From positions 1 through 55,882 of the forward strand of contig DATBGS010000002.1 in assembly GCA_036557885.1 (NCBI GenBank): a stretch of DNA of 55,882 nucleotides. The letters are read 5' to 3'. This document shows, one piece after another, positions 37,388 to 47,535 of this stretch. A program made the position numbers and the translations under genes. How positions within the stretch are numbered: the stretch's first letter is position 1; each line of letters starts with the position of its first letter. The DNA is from DATBGS01 sp036557885. GTDB taxonomy: Bacteria > Chloroflexota > Ktedonobacteria > Ktedonobacterales > DATBGS01. The notes beneath the pieces are model-generated. The model was not told where the DNA came from. It ran no database searches and was given only the letters and a program-made list of their open reading frames with translations.

Positions 37388-38079
37388 GCGCCCTCCCCAA
37401 AGAGCCAATCTGCTTCAGCAGGGCGCCCGAACGCTTTTTGTGGTTGTTTCATCATTCTTGTTAAGTTGAACTAAGATAAAAAACTGGCGGCGTATATGCC
37501 TGGCCGCATCCTCAGGTAAGAACGAGCCGCGTCGGGGTGAGGTCACACTTTACGTGGAGAAAATCAGAGTCCGCACAATCTGGGAGACGGAGTAGGCGCT
37601 ATAGAGAGCGGGACCATTTGGCGCGCCGGGTTACCTGACCAGACATGTTTTGTTGTCCCTCAGGATCTGGCGTGAGAAAGGGGACCGAGGCGTGTCTTCA
37701 TCGCTGGTTCCTCGCCACTCGGAAAATGTAGGCTATTTGCTTTCTCGACCCCTTAACACAGACACTTCCTTGGAGCCGTGCCGGAGCTAGCAGAAACCTG
37801 CGGCCAGGCGCGCGAACCCTTCGCAGACGCGCTGTACAACGATGTGCAGCAGCCACGAGCGCCCCGAGAAACACGCTGTTTGCTTTTCGATGCAGGCGGC
37901 AATCGAAGGTTTAGAAAGCGCTTGGAGACGACTGCCACTGCTGGCGTAGAAAATGCGGCACTCCGCGTGATGGACGCGATTTCGGGAACCTGTCTTGTGG
38001 GTGGTATGATGTGGCTGTGGAACGGGAGGGGAACGGACTCTTCGGTTCAGACGCTCAGCTCCACAAGTCATGATCCTCA
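37388..38079. other. 692-nt gap upstream of the broken sensor kinase
   Basis: No frame with a family match. The region likely contains the GT-C operon promoter at its left end. A stretch at about 37770-38000 is GC-rich with weak frames on both strands, perhaps an old IS scrap, but I could not identify it. Confidence 0.25.
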
Positions 38080-40291
38080 GTGCTCCTTCGTAGGTCGAGC
38101 CGGCAGTGTGTGTGGAGGGAAAGCCGTCATGCGCGATTTCCAGCTCCTGGTGGGCCGGTTGAGGGCCGCGCACGTCTCCTCGCAACATGGCGCAAAACCC
38201 AGCGTGTCTGGCCAACCGTCCACCTGGTCAACAGCGCATCTCTCCCTGCGCACGGGGAGGGCTGGCACGCACTGTGGCGTTTTGCCTTCCCAGTGTTCGG
38301 GTTCGCCGTCGTCTATCTGGCTGCGTATATCTACGGGAATGGATTGCCCAGTCCGGCTCCGCTCTGGCCGCCAGACGCGATCTTGATCTCAGCCCCCTTG
38401 CTTTTGTCGCCGCAACACTGGTGGCCCTATCTCCTCCTCACCCTTCCCATCTGGATGCTGCCCGCCTTCGCACCGGGGATCCCAACCTGGCTGCTTGGGG
38501 TCAACTGGCTCAATGACATGTTCAAGGCCGTGCTGGCCGCCGGGTTGGTCCGCCGCTTTGCGCCGCGCCCGCTCGGCTTCATGACGCTGCGGGCGATGGG
38601 CGTCTACCTAGCCTGTGCCGTGGTGGTGGCCCCTCTCCTCTCCGCGTTTATGGGTGCCGCGGGTCGAACGGCTCTCGGTACCCCCTACTGGCAGGCATGG
38701 AGGCCCTGGCTCCTGGGGGATGCCCTGGCCAACCTGGTCTTGACCCCAACCATCGTCCTGTGGGCCACCGCCCGCCTGCGCCCACAGTCGCGGCAACGTG
38801 CGCTGGAGGCACTGCTCCTGGGTGCCGCGCTGCTGTTCGTCGGGGTGCTGCTCCTCCTTACGCAAGTAGCGCTGGTACTTGACAATGGACTGCATTATCT
38901 TCCTCTTCCGCTGCTGGTGTGGGCGGCCGTGCGATTTGGTCCCCGCGGGATCACGAGTGCGCTGACGGTGGTCACCTGCTTCGCCATCGCGCGCTTCGCG
39001 GGCTTGTGGGGGGTGGTGACGTCCCCCGCGACGCCCCGTGATGTGCTCTCCCTGCAGTTGTTCCTGATCGCTACTGCCGTCCCGCTCTTCCTCCTGGCTG
39101 CGCAGATCGAGGAGCGGAAGCAGGAGATGGAAAAGGTGCAGCGCCAGGCTGAAGAGCTGAACCGGGTCTTCGAGTCTGTGGCCGATGGCATCGCCGTCTA
39201 TGACCGGGACGGGCGCGAGCTGCGGACCAACTCCGCGCTAGAGCGCCTGCTCAGGCTAGACATCGCCCCCTCTGAGTATGCGCTGCTGTCCTTGCACGAG
39301 CGGATGGCGCTCTTTGCGGCGCGCAACGAGCAGGGACAGTCCCTGGCGTCGAATGAGGGGCCGCTGCCACGCGCCTTGGCCGGGGAGGTGATGGCGGGAG
39401 AGCAGGCGATGAACATACGCTCGCGCGCCTTCGATGGGCGTGAGCTTGAACTGAACGTGAGCGCTGCCCCCTTGCAAGACAGCGATGGAGAGCTGGTTGG
39501 CAGCGTGTGCGTCTTCCGCGACTAGGCGGAACGCAACCAACTGGCGCGCGAGCGGGAAGAGGCTCGCGCCAATGCTCTGGCTGAACGGGAGACCGCCCGG
39601 CAGATGAGGGACTTTCTGAGCCTGATTGGGCATGAACTGAGGAACCCTCTGACCAGCCTGAAGGGACAGATCCAACTGGTCCAGCGACAGGTGCTGCGCC
39701 ACGAAGCAGCTCAAGACGCTGTGCCTGGTACCATGGAGGAGATGCTTCGACGCCTGCGCTCGCCCGCCTTGCAGCTTGAGCGGTTCATCAGTGATTTGGT
39801 GGAAGCGGCTCAACTCCAGCGGGGGCAGTTTCGGCTAGCGATGCGTCCCTGTGATCTGGCGCAGGTGGTCAGGGAGGTGGTGGAAGCCCAGCGTCCCGCC
39901 TGGGCGGAACGAGTACTGGACCTGCAGGTGCCCGAGGGAGAGGAGGTGGTGGTGTGTTCCGATGCCGAGCGCGTCGGGCAGGTGGTGACCAATTATCTGA
40001 CCAATGCCTTCAAATATTCGCAGCCGGACAACCCCGTCACCGTCACCCTCGGCGTCGAGACGCACCTGGCCCGCCTGGCGGTGCGCGATTAGGGACCAGG
40101 TATTCCCCTGGAAGAACAGCCGCAGATCTGGGAGCAGTTCCGCCGAGGGGAGGGAGCAGAGGCCCAAAGTAGCGCAGGAGGGGGGGCTGGGCTTAGGGCT
40201 CTACCTCATCGAGCGCCAGGGTGGTCAGGTCGGCCTGGAGAGCGAGATTGGAGCCGGATCCACCTTCTGGTTTTATCTGCCGAGGGCCTGA
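38080..40291 (+). pseudogene. MASE1-PAS-HisKA-HATPase sensor kinase with two in-frame TAG and one frameshift
   Basis: One long frame encodes a MASE1-type eight-span sensor (PLWPPDAILISAPLLLSPQ, LGVNWLNDMFKA, LLGDALANLVLTP), a PAS domain (VFESVADGIAVYDRDG) ending CVFRD, then TAG 39523-39525, then without a frame change AERNQLARE and the H-box FLSLIGHELRNPLTSLKGQ, and the N-box VVTNYLTNAFKYS up to VRD-TAG(40090-40092)-GPGIPLEEQPQIWEQF. One extra G in a seven-G run (40180-40186) then shifts the frame; removing it gives GLGLGLYLIERQGG and STFWFYLP ending TGA 40291. Every kinase motif survives except for these three lesions. The N-terminal start is unclear. Confidence 0.85.
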
Positions 40292-40555
40292 GCTCCCAGG
40301 TAAGCCAAGGTGAGTACGCGAGCTGCTCGTCACCCTTTCGGGCCTCGAGTGTGCATCGCCGGGCACCTTTCCACGCGTGGCATAAAAACCGCCAGCTCAC
40401 CCTGACTTTGCGCCTCTTTGGGAAGGCGCATGAGGCAGAAATGCAGCCGGAGACGTAACATGCGCGTCCATCATCAACTCTCCCCTGATCTTGACCCGGG
40501 AAAGTGGAGAAGGTAAATTTGAAGAAGTGGAAGTGCTCCACCAAGGGACAAGACC
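40292..40555. other. Gap before IS3 element
   Basis: Nothing recognised apart from the presumed left end of the IS3 remnant. Confidence 0.25.
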
Positions 40556-41620
40556 ATGCACAAGACCCAACGCACGTTTACGAAAGAGTTCAAACTGGAA
40601 GCGGTGCAGTTGGTAAAAAGTAGCCACAAACCGTTAGCCCAAATGGCCCGTGATCTTGGGATTGCGTGAGGAGCACGCTTCACCATTGGCGCCAGCTCTT
40701 CGACTCCGCGGGAGAGCAAGCCTTTCCCGGCAGCGGACATCAGACGGTGCAAGAAGAGGAAATCAGGTGGTTGAAGCGCGAGGTGGAGACCCTGCGAAAG
40801 GCTCGGGATATCCTAAAAAAAGCGCGGGGCATCTTCTCGCGCAGCCAGCGGCTTACGCTTCCCGTTCAGTGCAGAGCACTGCCACGACTACCCAATCACC
40901 GTGCTCTGCAAGACGCTGGAGGTCTCGGAGAGCGGCTATTATGCCTGGAGCCGCCGAGAGCCAAGCCAGCATTGCCGAGAGCCAAGCCAGCATTGCCGAG
41001 AAGATGCCCGCCTGAGTGCTGAGATCCAGCAGCTCTTCCTGGAGCATCGCCAAGTCTATGGCAGCCCGCGCATTCATGCCCTGCGTGATCCGCGTGGCGT
41101 CCATTGTGCGCGCAAGCGTGTCGTGCGCTTGAGGCGAGCCTCTCGGCTGGTCAGCGCAGGTGAAGAAGCGGCGCAAGCCCACCACGACCAGCCATCCAGC
41201 AGTGCGCTTTGCTCCCAATCGGCTGGGGAGGGTTTTACAGCCAGCTTTCCCAACCAGAAGTGGGTCAGCGATACCAAAGCGGTCGAAACGGCAGAAGGCT
41301 GGCTGTATCTGGCGGTGATCCTGGATCTGTTGTCGCGCCTGGTGGTGGGCTGGGCGATGGCCGCCACCGAGGATGAGTATCTGGTCGAACTGGCGCTGCG
41401 CATGGCGGTGGCCACGCGCCATCCACCGGCCGGGCTGTTGCACCATTCCGACCGAGGCAGCGAATTTACCAGTGAGCGCTATCAGGCGGTGCGGCATGAA
41501 GCGGGCATGGAGGTGAGGATGAGTCGCACGGGGGACTGTTACGACAATGCGGCCATGGAAGCCTTCTTTGCCACTCTGACCAAGGAATGTACTGATCGGG
41601 TGCACTTCCTGACGAGACAG
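40556..41620 (+). pseudogene. IS3-family element 1 (orfA and orfB), broken and 3' truncated
   Basis: OrfA starts at ATG 40556 (TFTKEFKLEAVQLVKSS...LAQMARDLGIA) and stops at TGA 40667; its helix-turn-helix and leucine-zipper part (STLHHWRQLFDSAGEQAFPGSGH in pieces) continues in another frame because of an apparent 2-nt insertion. OrfB begins near 40870 (SESGYYAWSRREP) and has the rve triad: D in KWVSDTKAV, D in LLHHSDRGSEF, and E in DNAAMEAFFATL. The match ends near 41620 at TRQE, 10 nt before the second IS3 element. A 21-nt tandem duplication (40956-40997) adds seven residues in OrfB. Confidence 0.85.
40956..40997 (+). repeat. 21-nt tandem duplication inside IS3 orfB
   Basis: Two perfect copies (40956-40976, 40977-40997) encode EPSQHCR twice, in frame. 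Relatives lack the repeat as far as I can recall. Confidence 0.85.
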
Positions 41621-41664
41621 GAGGTGGGCTTGTCCCGCTTTTATAGAGCCAAAGAACTTGGAAA

Positions 41665-42478
41665 TTAGACTCCTAGCTGCTCATAGGCGACGGGGTTAAG
41701 ATACCCCAGCGAAGAATGCCGTCGCTGTCGGTTGTAGAACGCCTCCATATACTCAAAGATCGCTTGCCGCACATGGGCGTGGTTCTGCCAGGGTTGGCGA
41801 TCTACACACTCCCCCTTCAAGGTCGCAAAGAAGCTTTCCATCAAGGCGTTGTCGTAGCAATCGCCCTTGCGGCTCATGCTGACCTCGATCCCCCAGGCAG
41901 AGAGGAGTGCCTGATAGTCTCTGCTCGTGTACTGGCTGCCCCGATCCGAATGATGCAGCAACCCAGGCTGCGGTCGCCGCTGGGTGAGCGCCACCGCCCA
42001 GCCTATCACTCTGCGCGAGAAGAGATCCAGTACGACCGAAAGGCGAGAGCCATCCCTGCCCCGTCCGCACTCCGGTAAGATCCGTCACCCATTTTTCATT
42101 GGGCCGCTGGGCGCTCAACTCGCGATTCAACCGATTGGGCGCTAGCGGATTGGCGTGCTGACTGTCTGTCGTGTGTGCCCGCTGTGCCTTCCGCCGAGCT
42201 GAGAGGCCGCCTTGGCGCATCAGGCGTGCGATCCGTTTCCGACTACAGCAGTGGCCCTGGGAGCGCAGCTCGGCCTGGATCCGCAGGCTGCCAGAGATCC
42301 TTCGGCTGGCCTGGTAGACCTGTGCGATGCGTTCCGCCAAGACCTGATTTTCCTGACTCCGATGGCTGGGCGAGCGCCGTTTCCAGGCGTAATAGCCACT
42401 CTCCGACACGCCGAGCGCTTGACACATCCATTTCACCGGCGTGGTCCCCTGATGGGTGGCAATGAGGTGGTAGGTCAT
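41665..42478 (-). pseudogene. IS3 element 2 OrfB transposase, single frameshift
   Basis: From ATG 42478 the frame gives KWMCQALGVSESGYYAWKRR, the HTH_21-like segment and EKWVTDLTGVRTGQGW (first D), then loses homology. In the next frame homology resumes at VVLDLFSRRVIGWAVAL, LLHHSDRGSQYTSRDYQ (second D), DNALMESFFATLKGE (E) and the FYNRQRRHSSLGY end. A one-base insertion (or two-base deletion) near 42040-42060 explains it. Without it the gene would be full length. Confidence 0.88.
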
Positions 42479-42771
42479 AGCTGGCCTCGTGCAAAGATGG
42501 CGAGCGCTTTTTTTAACACGGCATACTCCTGCTGGAGTCGCTCCAGTTCGCGTTTGAGGCGGCAATTCTCTTCCTCCAACGCCGGCTGATGTCCACTGCC
42601 CGGAAACGCTTCAGCGCCCTTCTCGGCCAGTTGCTTACACCAGTGGTAGAGCGTGCTATCCGCAATGCCCAGGTCTCGCGCCACCTGACTGGTGCTCTTC
42701 CCGCTCATTTGCGTTAAGCGCGCCGCCTCCCGCTTGAATTCCGTTGTAAAGGTTCGTTGTTCTCGTGCCAT
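42475..42771 (-). CDS. IS3 element 2 OrfA
   Basis: 98-residue helix-turn-helix/leucine-zipper protein of IS3 elements (FTTEFKREAARLTQMSGKS, DLGIADSTLYHWCKQL, RLKRELERLQQEYAVLKKAL). Intact. Its TGA overlaps the ATG of orfB (ctATGA). OrfA binds the ends of the element and, in active members, is joined to OrfB by frameshifting or coupling. Confidence 0.9.
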   Translation of the reverse strand: MAREQRTFTTEFKREAARLTQMSGKSTSQVARDLGIADSTLYHWCKQLAEKGAEAFPGSGHQPALEEENCRLKRELERLQQEYAVLKKALAIFARGQL

Positions 42772-42826
42772 ACGCCCTCCGCTTTGTAGATTCTACCAAC
42801 TTTGGCGGCTCTACGAAAGCGGATCA

Positions 42827-43533
42827 ATCTCAGATCAGTTTGGGCGATTTTGGTTGGAACTGGCCCAAGCTTTCCCCGAACGCCTGACTGTCATTGGTGC
42901 GGCTGCGTCCCCGGACCAAGCTTGCCAGTTCCCCGCTCTGGATATTCAGCGCTCCGTGAATCACCCGGCGGCCATTGTGTCCACTGATGAGGTCCACCTG
43001 CTACTTTCCCTTTTGGCCCAGGCACAACGCAGCGGGGAAACTCACGCGACCAGCGCCCTTTTTTCTGCATCAGCAGGGTCGGGTTTCCCCATGCCATACT
43101 TGGGGCGAGTCCTTTGCCAGCCTGGGCGATGCAAGGTTCGCCGCAGCGCGCGCTTGCTGATTTGATAGCCCGCTTGCGTGAGCCGATGCTGCAAAAGTGG
43201 CACCGTCCAGCCGGTCGTCTGTTCACCCAGCGTCTGGGGGTCCGCCAAGAGTCACTGTTCTAGCAGAAGTTCGGCAGAGGCATCCGAGGGGTGTGTTTGT
43301 CCGGCATGCCTGGCTTCTACCAACCCAACGTGCCCTTTCTGCTGCCAGCTAGCGGCCCTGTTGTAGACGCTCGCTAGGCTACAGCCTAGCATCGTGACAA
43401 CCTGCTGGGGCGATTGCCCTTCGGCCAGCAGTTGAATGGCCCGATAATGTTGCCACTGCCGCACTTGGTGTGCAGTGGCGGTAGCGCGAGCGAGGTCGGC
43501 GGCTTCTTGTTCGATCAGACTAATCTCCATCAC
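42827..43533 (-). pseudogene. IS630-type transposase remnant, cut by IS3 element 2
   Basis: N-terminal helix-turn-helix part from 43533 (QWQHYRAIQLLAEGQSPQQV, MLGCSLASVYNRAASWQQ) ends at TGA 43252-43254. The same frame then continues TGWTVPLLQHRLTQAGY, RALRRTLHRPGWQRTRPKYGMG to about 43045. After a frame change a GHNGRRVIHGALNIQSGEL segment runs up to the right end of IS3 element 2 at 42826, where the homology is cut off. The C-terminal half of the catalytic domain is missing. Confidence 0.75.
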
Positions 43534-43691
43534 GATGCCTCCTTGGCTGAAGATCAGTCTACCAGTTCTATCTTATTCCGTCTATCTACCAAGCAAGTTT
43601 GATTAGATGGCTCCGTAGGCTGGTGGAGCACTTGTCACTTCTCCTTTAGAGTGGTGGGTAGAAAGATTGGGTGATATATTAAACTGGAGGC

Positions 43692-44174
43692 ATGAGAGCT
43701 TACTCAAACGAATTGCGCCAGCGCATTCTGCGAGCAGTGGATCAAGGGCATCGCCAGGCCGAGGGTGCTGCGGCCTTTCAGGTGCCGGTCGCTACAATCG
43801 GGTGCTATCTCAAGCAGCATCGTGAGACGGGTCGCCTTTCAGTCAAACCCATCCCTGGCCGGACGCCCAAGAAACGCGCAGCCCTGGAGGCGGGGTTGAG
43901 TACCCAGTTGACTGCCCATGATGATGCGACGGTGGAACAGCATTGCCAACTGTGGGCGGTCGCGCATGGGCAGCAAGTCAGCCCAGCCACGACGCGTCGG
44001 GCCATTGCGCGCTTGGGCTGGACGCGAAAAAAGTCGCTGGGTGCCACCAAGCGGAGTGAAACAGCGCGTGCCGCCTGGCGTGATCTGACTGGATACCTGC
44101 CGGTCAACGATCTGCTCTTTGTGGATGAATGCGGCAGCACCATACGGGTACAACCACAATACGGCAAAAAATAG
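43692..44174 (+). pseudogene. N-terminal half of a second IS630 transposase
   Basis: ATG 43692 preceded by ggaggc. 160 residues: helix-turn-helix (AYSNELRQRILRAVDQGHRQ), IPGRTPKKRAALEAGLSTQL, AHDDATVEQHCQLW, LGWTRKKSLGATKR and LLFVDECGST with the first catalytic D, stopping at TAG/TAA-adjacent YGKK 44174. The sequence then passes directly into the end of the large DDE transposase on the other strand, so the rest of this element was lost at that junction. It is of the same subfamily as the remnant at 10.0-10.9 kb. Confidence 0.85.
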
Positions 44175-44191
44175 GACACAGTACCAGGGTT

Positions 44192-46496
44192 TCACGCCAC
44201 CTGGCTGTGTTGACCATCTGACCTGAGACACCCCCTACCTGCAATGGTGAAACAGAGGAGCCGCCCGTCAGGCAAGCGTGGTTGAGCCACTGCAACCCGT
44301 TGACAGATGGCTTGCAAATCTCGGTTGAGCTGACGATCATTGAACAGGCGCAATTCGACCCAGACAACGTGCTTCTCCGCTGTCACGCGCCCTGGGAGTT
44401 GGAAGAAGGGCATCAGCCGGTTCCACGTCGCGTGCGCATATGTCGCTGGAAAATACTGGTCTCTGACCCACATCCCTAAATTCGCCAGCGCCAGCTTCAA
44501 CACGGTCATCGTCTGGTCTTTTCCGTTCTCTAGCTGGTACATCGCCCGCTCCTTTGTTTCCAGCTCCGCCAGAGCACGCAAGAGTTCGCACTGTTCTAAA
44601 CAGTAGCGCGTGTATTTGCTCTCTTCCCGGTCCTCGCAATCGCGCACCTGCTCATAGCGCCTCCAGCGCTCGGCCAGATCGGCATCGGCCTCCGCTTGCA
44701 TGGCCTTGACCACTGGCTTGTGCTGGAGCCGCCACTCCCGCTCATCGCCGCGATCATGTTCACAAATATAGAGATTGATACGTCGGTAAAGGGCGTCTCC
44801 GTGGGCCTTGGTCTCCTGTCGGAGGCGCTCGGCCAGCCTGGAAGCACGTTTCGCCCGCTCACGGGCTTTGGGTGCCCAGCGTTGGGCGTTCGCCAGGCGG
44901 CGCTGGAGAGCTTCCCGACGCTTGGCAATCTCCGAATTCTCGAAGGGTGTTTTGGCAAAGCCATGATTCGTATCTAGGCCAAGAGGAAGCAGCCAATCTT
45001 TCAAGATGTTTTCCTGCACCGGCCAGCGCTGGCGATAGAGCTGGGCCAGCGCCACGGGATCGGCGTCTGGAGCCGTCGTGACAATCGGGATGAGTTTGGG
45101 TTCCGTAGGCGTGCTGGGGATGGGTGTTGGTTCCCAATCCTCCATCCACCACGCCCGCCCGTGCGCATCCTTGGGTGGATAGCGGTAGGAGGGGTGGTCC
45201 TCTTCGGCGGGAGGAACGGGGACCTGAGCACGCCCATCGCGGATGAGGGCAACGGTGAGGGGAAGGGAGTGCCCTGGCTGCTCAGGCAGGGCCAGCTGGA
45301 AACGCGCCGGAGCCACCTCGCGGATGACCTGCCCAGCCCGATCTCGTGCCACCGGGAGAAAGGAACCCACGTCGCTAAACGACGCCAGCCCGCGATACTG
45401 TTCCGTGCGGAGGATGGTGACCACTGAGCGTCCTTCGGCGGCCAGCGTGGCGAGAAACTCCGCTGCCATCCCTTCCCGATCGATGACCAGCCGTCGGAGC
45501 GCCACCTCGCTTGTGGCTGTTTCATAGCGTGTGATCAGGCTTGGGGCACCAAGCGTGAGGTGCAGGTCGCCCCGATGGGTGGTTGCGAATAGCGGATGGC
45601 CCTGGGCATCATGCAAGAGCAAGAGCGTGCGGCAGCCCAAGATTTTGCCAGTACGCCCGATCACGCCTCGTGGCAGCAGGTAATCGCTGAAGACCGGCTT
45701 CCGGTGTCCATCTAGATAATAGGGTGGTAAGAGCTGCTGGTTTTCCTCACCAGTTGGTTTCCAGAGTTGTGTGGTCCAGCGTGCCAAAGTATCGGTGAGC
45801 GCATCAGCGCCGCCCGCCTGGGCCACCTCCGTGAGAAATCGCTCGATGGTTCGATATCCATACGCCTGGCGCCGGGTGGTGAGGAGTGCCAATCCCTCCT
45901 GGGCATATCCCCTCAGATCCCACGGACGGCGCAGGCCGACGACCCCCAGAAAGAGCAGAGTAAGCAGGGACTGCCGCCGTGTTCTGGCGTTGGCCCGCGC
46001 CAGTCGGCGCGGCACGGACACGTCCTCCTGGGTGGGAAGCGTCGCCTCCAGCGTTGGAAGCAGGTTCGATTCCTCTGCGGCGGCCAACAGGAGGAAACCC
46101 CCTGCCCCATCTTGCCACGCACCCGGCTGATTTTTCCCCCAGGCGGGTCGCTCTGGTGAGCGCCGCTCGTACCCGATTGAGATGAGTCACACTCACCCGT
46201 ACACCATACTGCTCCTCCAGCAGCCCTCGGACCACGCTTCCTGGGGCACGAGGGTGGTGCTGGTAGTACGACTCCAGCCAGCAGCGTACCGCTCCGTACA
46301 CTTTGGTCGGCTGGCCATGACGCTGCTCGATTAAAGCGGCTTCGCCCCCTGCCAGCATCCGCTGCCGCAGCCGATACGCCGTGGAACGGCTCACCAGGAT
46401 GCCCGCCTCGTGGACGGCTTCGCGCCATGAGTGGCCCTGCACCAGAGCTCGTGCCAGCTGTATCTTAGCACTTTGCCTGACTGTTCCTTCCATCAT
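44192..46496 (-). pseudogene. Large (~760-residue) DDE transposase-like gene, one frameshift
   Basis: From ATG 46496 a helix-turn-helix part (RQSAKIQLARALVQGHSW, VSRSTAYRLRQRML, RAPGSVVRGLLEEQYGVRVS) runs to ~46140, where a +1 shift is needed to continue (WGKNQPGAWQDGAGGFLLLAAAEE in pieces) into an uninterrupted 631-codon frame. That frame has YYLDGHRKPVFSDYLLPRG (D), RRLVIDREGMAAEFLATL (D) and LYRQRWPVQENILKDW (E), then a long helical, charged C-terminus. The layout is IS4-like with an added N-terminal HTH; the family name is not certain. The shift occurs in cctgggggaaaaatc, a run-rich site. Confidence 0.75.
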
Positions 46497-46973
46497 CGGT
46501 TCCTTTGCCTCCGCGACGGGAGGCGCCACGTTGGGGAGCTCATCTCGTTGCCCGTGGTTCTCAGGCACTCACCGCTGTCAGGCTTGGAGCATGACCTTCG
46601 GGACCACCTGTTCCACAGGAGACCGTGGTGTTCGCTCCAGCAGCCTCCTCTCGTCGTGGGTACCCCTCCAATGGTCTCCACTCACCAGCGTCCTCCTGAC
46701 CCCTGGCTTGCAAGGGAACCAGAAGACGGGATCAGGCCCGTTTTCCAGCGCAAGAAGCCAGCGGGTGAAGGGAGGCGGCTCTGCTCCACAGGACGTATTC
46801 CGCTTCTGTGAGCTCTGCTCCTGCCTGCCCCCACTCCCTTCCACCAGGAGATGACGCTTTGCCTTCCGGAAGCGCCGGAGGAGGAACAAGAAGGAGCAAG
46901 CACACTACTTGCTCCTTCGGCAGAGACCCGACTGAGTGGCTCTCTGCCTTGTCCCGCGCACCGGGAGGAGGGG
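46497..46973. other. 477-nt gap with one perfect hairpin
   Basis: No gene recognised. gaaggagcaag (46890-46900) pairs perfectly with cttgctccttc (46908-46918) around a 7-nt loop; there is no T run beside it. Confidence 0.35.
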
Positions 46974-47258
46974 CTAGTTACTCCGCACCCGGTGTGAAAG
47001 ATCCTCGAGGCGAGCGCTCTCGCGCCGAGAGCGTTGGGGCAACTGACGGAATTCTGGTCGACGGGCACGTCCCCTCAGGAATGTGCGTGCTCTTGCTCTG
47101 AAGAGCGTGGTCCAGTGGAACACGGCCACAAAACGATCTGGGACACGCCGTTGACCCGAGTCGACTCGTCGTGCCATCCGGTCCATCTGCTCTTTTTGGA
47201 GCAGTTCCCGCTGGTGGGTTCTGGCAACTGATAACGCGTTCTTGGGATGATCAAACAT
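46974..47258 (-). CDS. Small basic hypothetical protein
   Basis: 94 residues from ATG 47258 with AAAGGAAAGG upstream (distance 9-12 nt). Sequence pattern: an N-terminal amphipathic helix (ALSVARTHQRELLQKEQMDRMARRV) and an arginine-rich rest. I recall similar short proteins (NALxxARxHQRxLLxxAExxRL) in Ktedonobacteria, without known function. It is transcribed divergently from the XRE-SBP gene, 277 nt away. Confidence 0.5.
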   Translation of the reverse strand: MFDHPKNALSVARTHQRELLQKEQMDRMARRVDSGQRRVPDRFVAVFHWTTLFRARARTFLRGRARRPEFRQLPQRSRRESARLEDLSHRVRSN

Positions 47259-47535
47259 AGGGTGGCCCTTTCCTTTCCCGGTGCTCTTGCAGGTCCACGC
47301 CCCGACTCCTTCCTCTGGCTTCGTGCGAGACGACCTCACCATTGCAGTGGAGAGGGGAAGGCGCGTTCTGCTCATCTCTTCGAGTATGCGGGAAAAGGAG
47401 GGGAAACACCACGAAGAATCAGCAGGTATTACGCATCTTTTTCGCATATCTGTCGCTCACCCCACTTGTCAGGAAGGCAGAGGTGTGCTAAGCTGGCTGC
47501 CCAGCAGAGCACTCCAGAGATGGGAGAGATAATCG

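Larger units (their letters stand above)
41631..42826. mobile_element. IS3-family element 2, about 1.2 kb, with terminal inverted repeats
   Basis: The left end tgtcccgcttttatagagcc (41631-41650) and the inverse of the right end tgatccgctttcgtagagcc (42807-42826) match in 16 of 20 positions, both starting with TG as IS3 ends do, and continue (with a small gap) into aaag..ttgg. Flanks differ (IS3 element 1 on the left, IS630 remnant on the right) and no short target duplication is visible, so a deletion or rearrangement followed insertion. Confidence 0.75.

Noticed and set aside
9374..40092. Genome-wide reassignment of TAG to an amino acid
   Set aside because: Several intact genes in the window end at TAG at the expected C-terminal position, so TAG works as a stop.
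46061..46085. ggttcgattcc-like stretch suggesting a tRNA T-arm
   Set aside because: It lies inside the conserved transposase frame and no acceptor or anticodon arms fit around it. No tRNA gene was found in the window.
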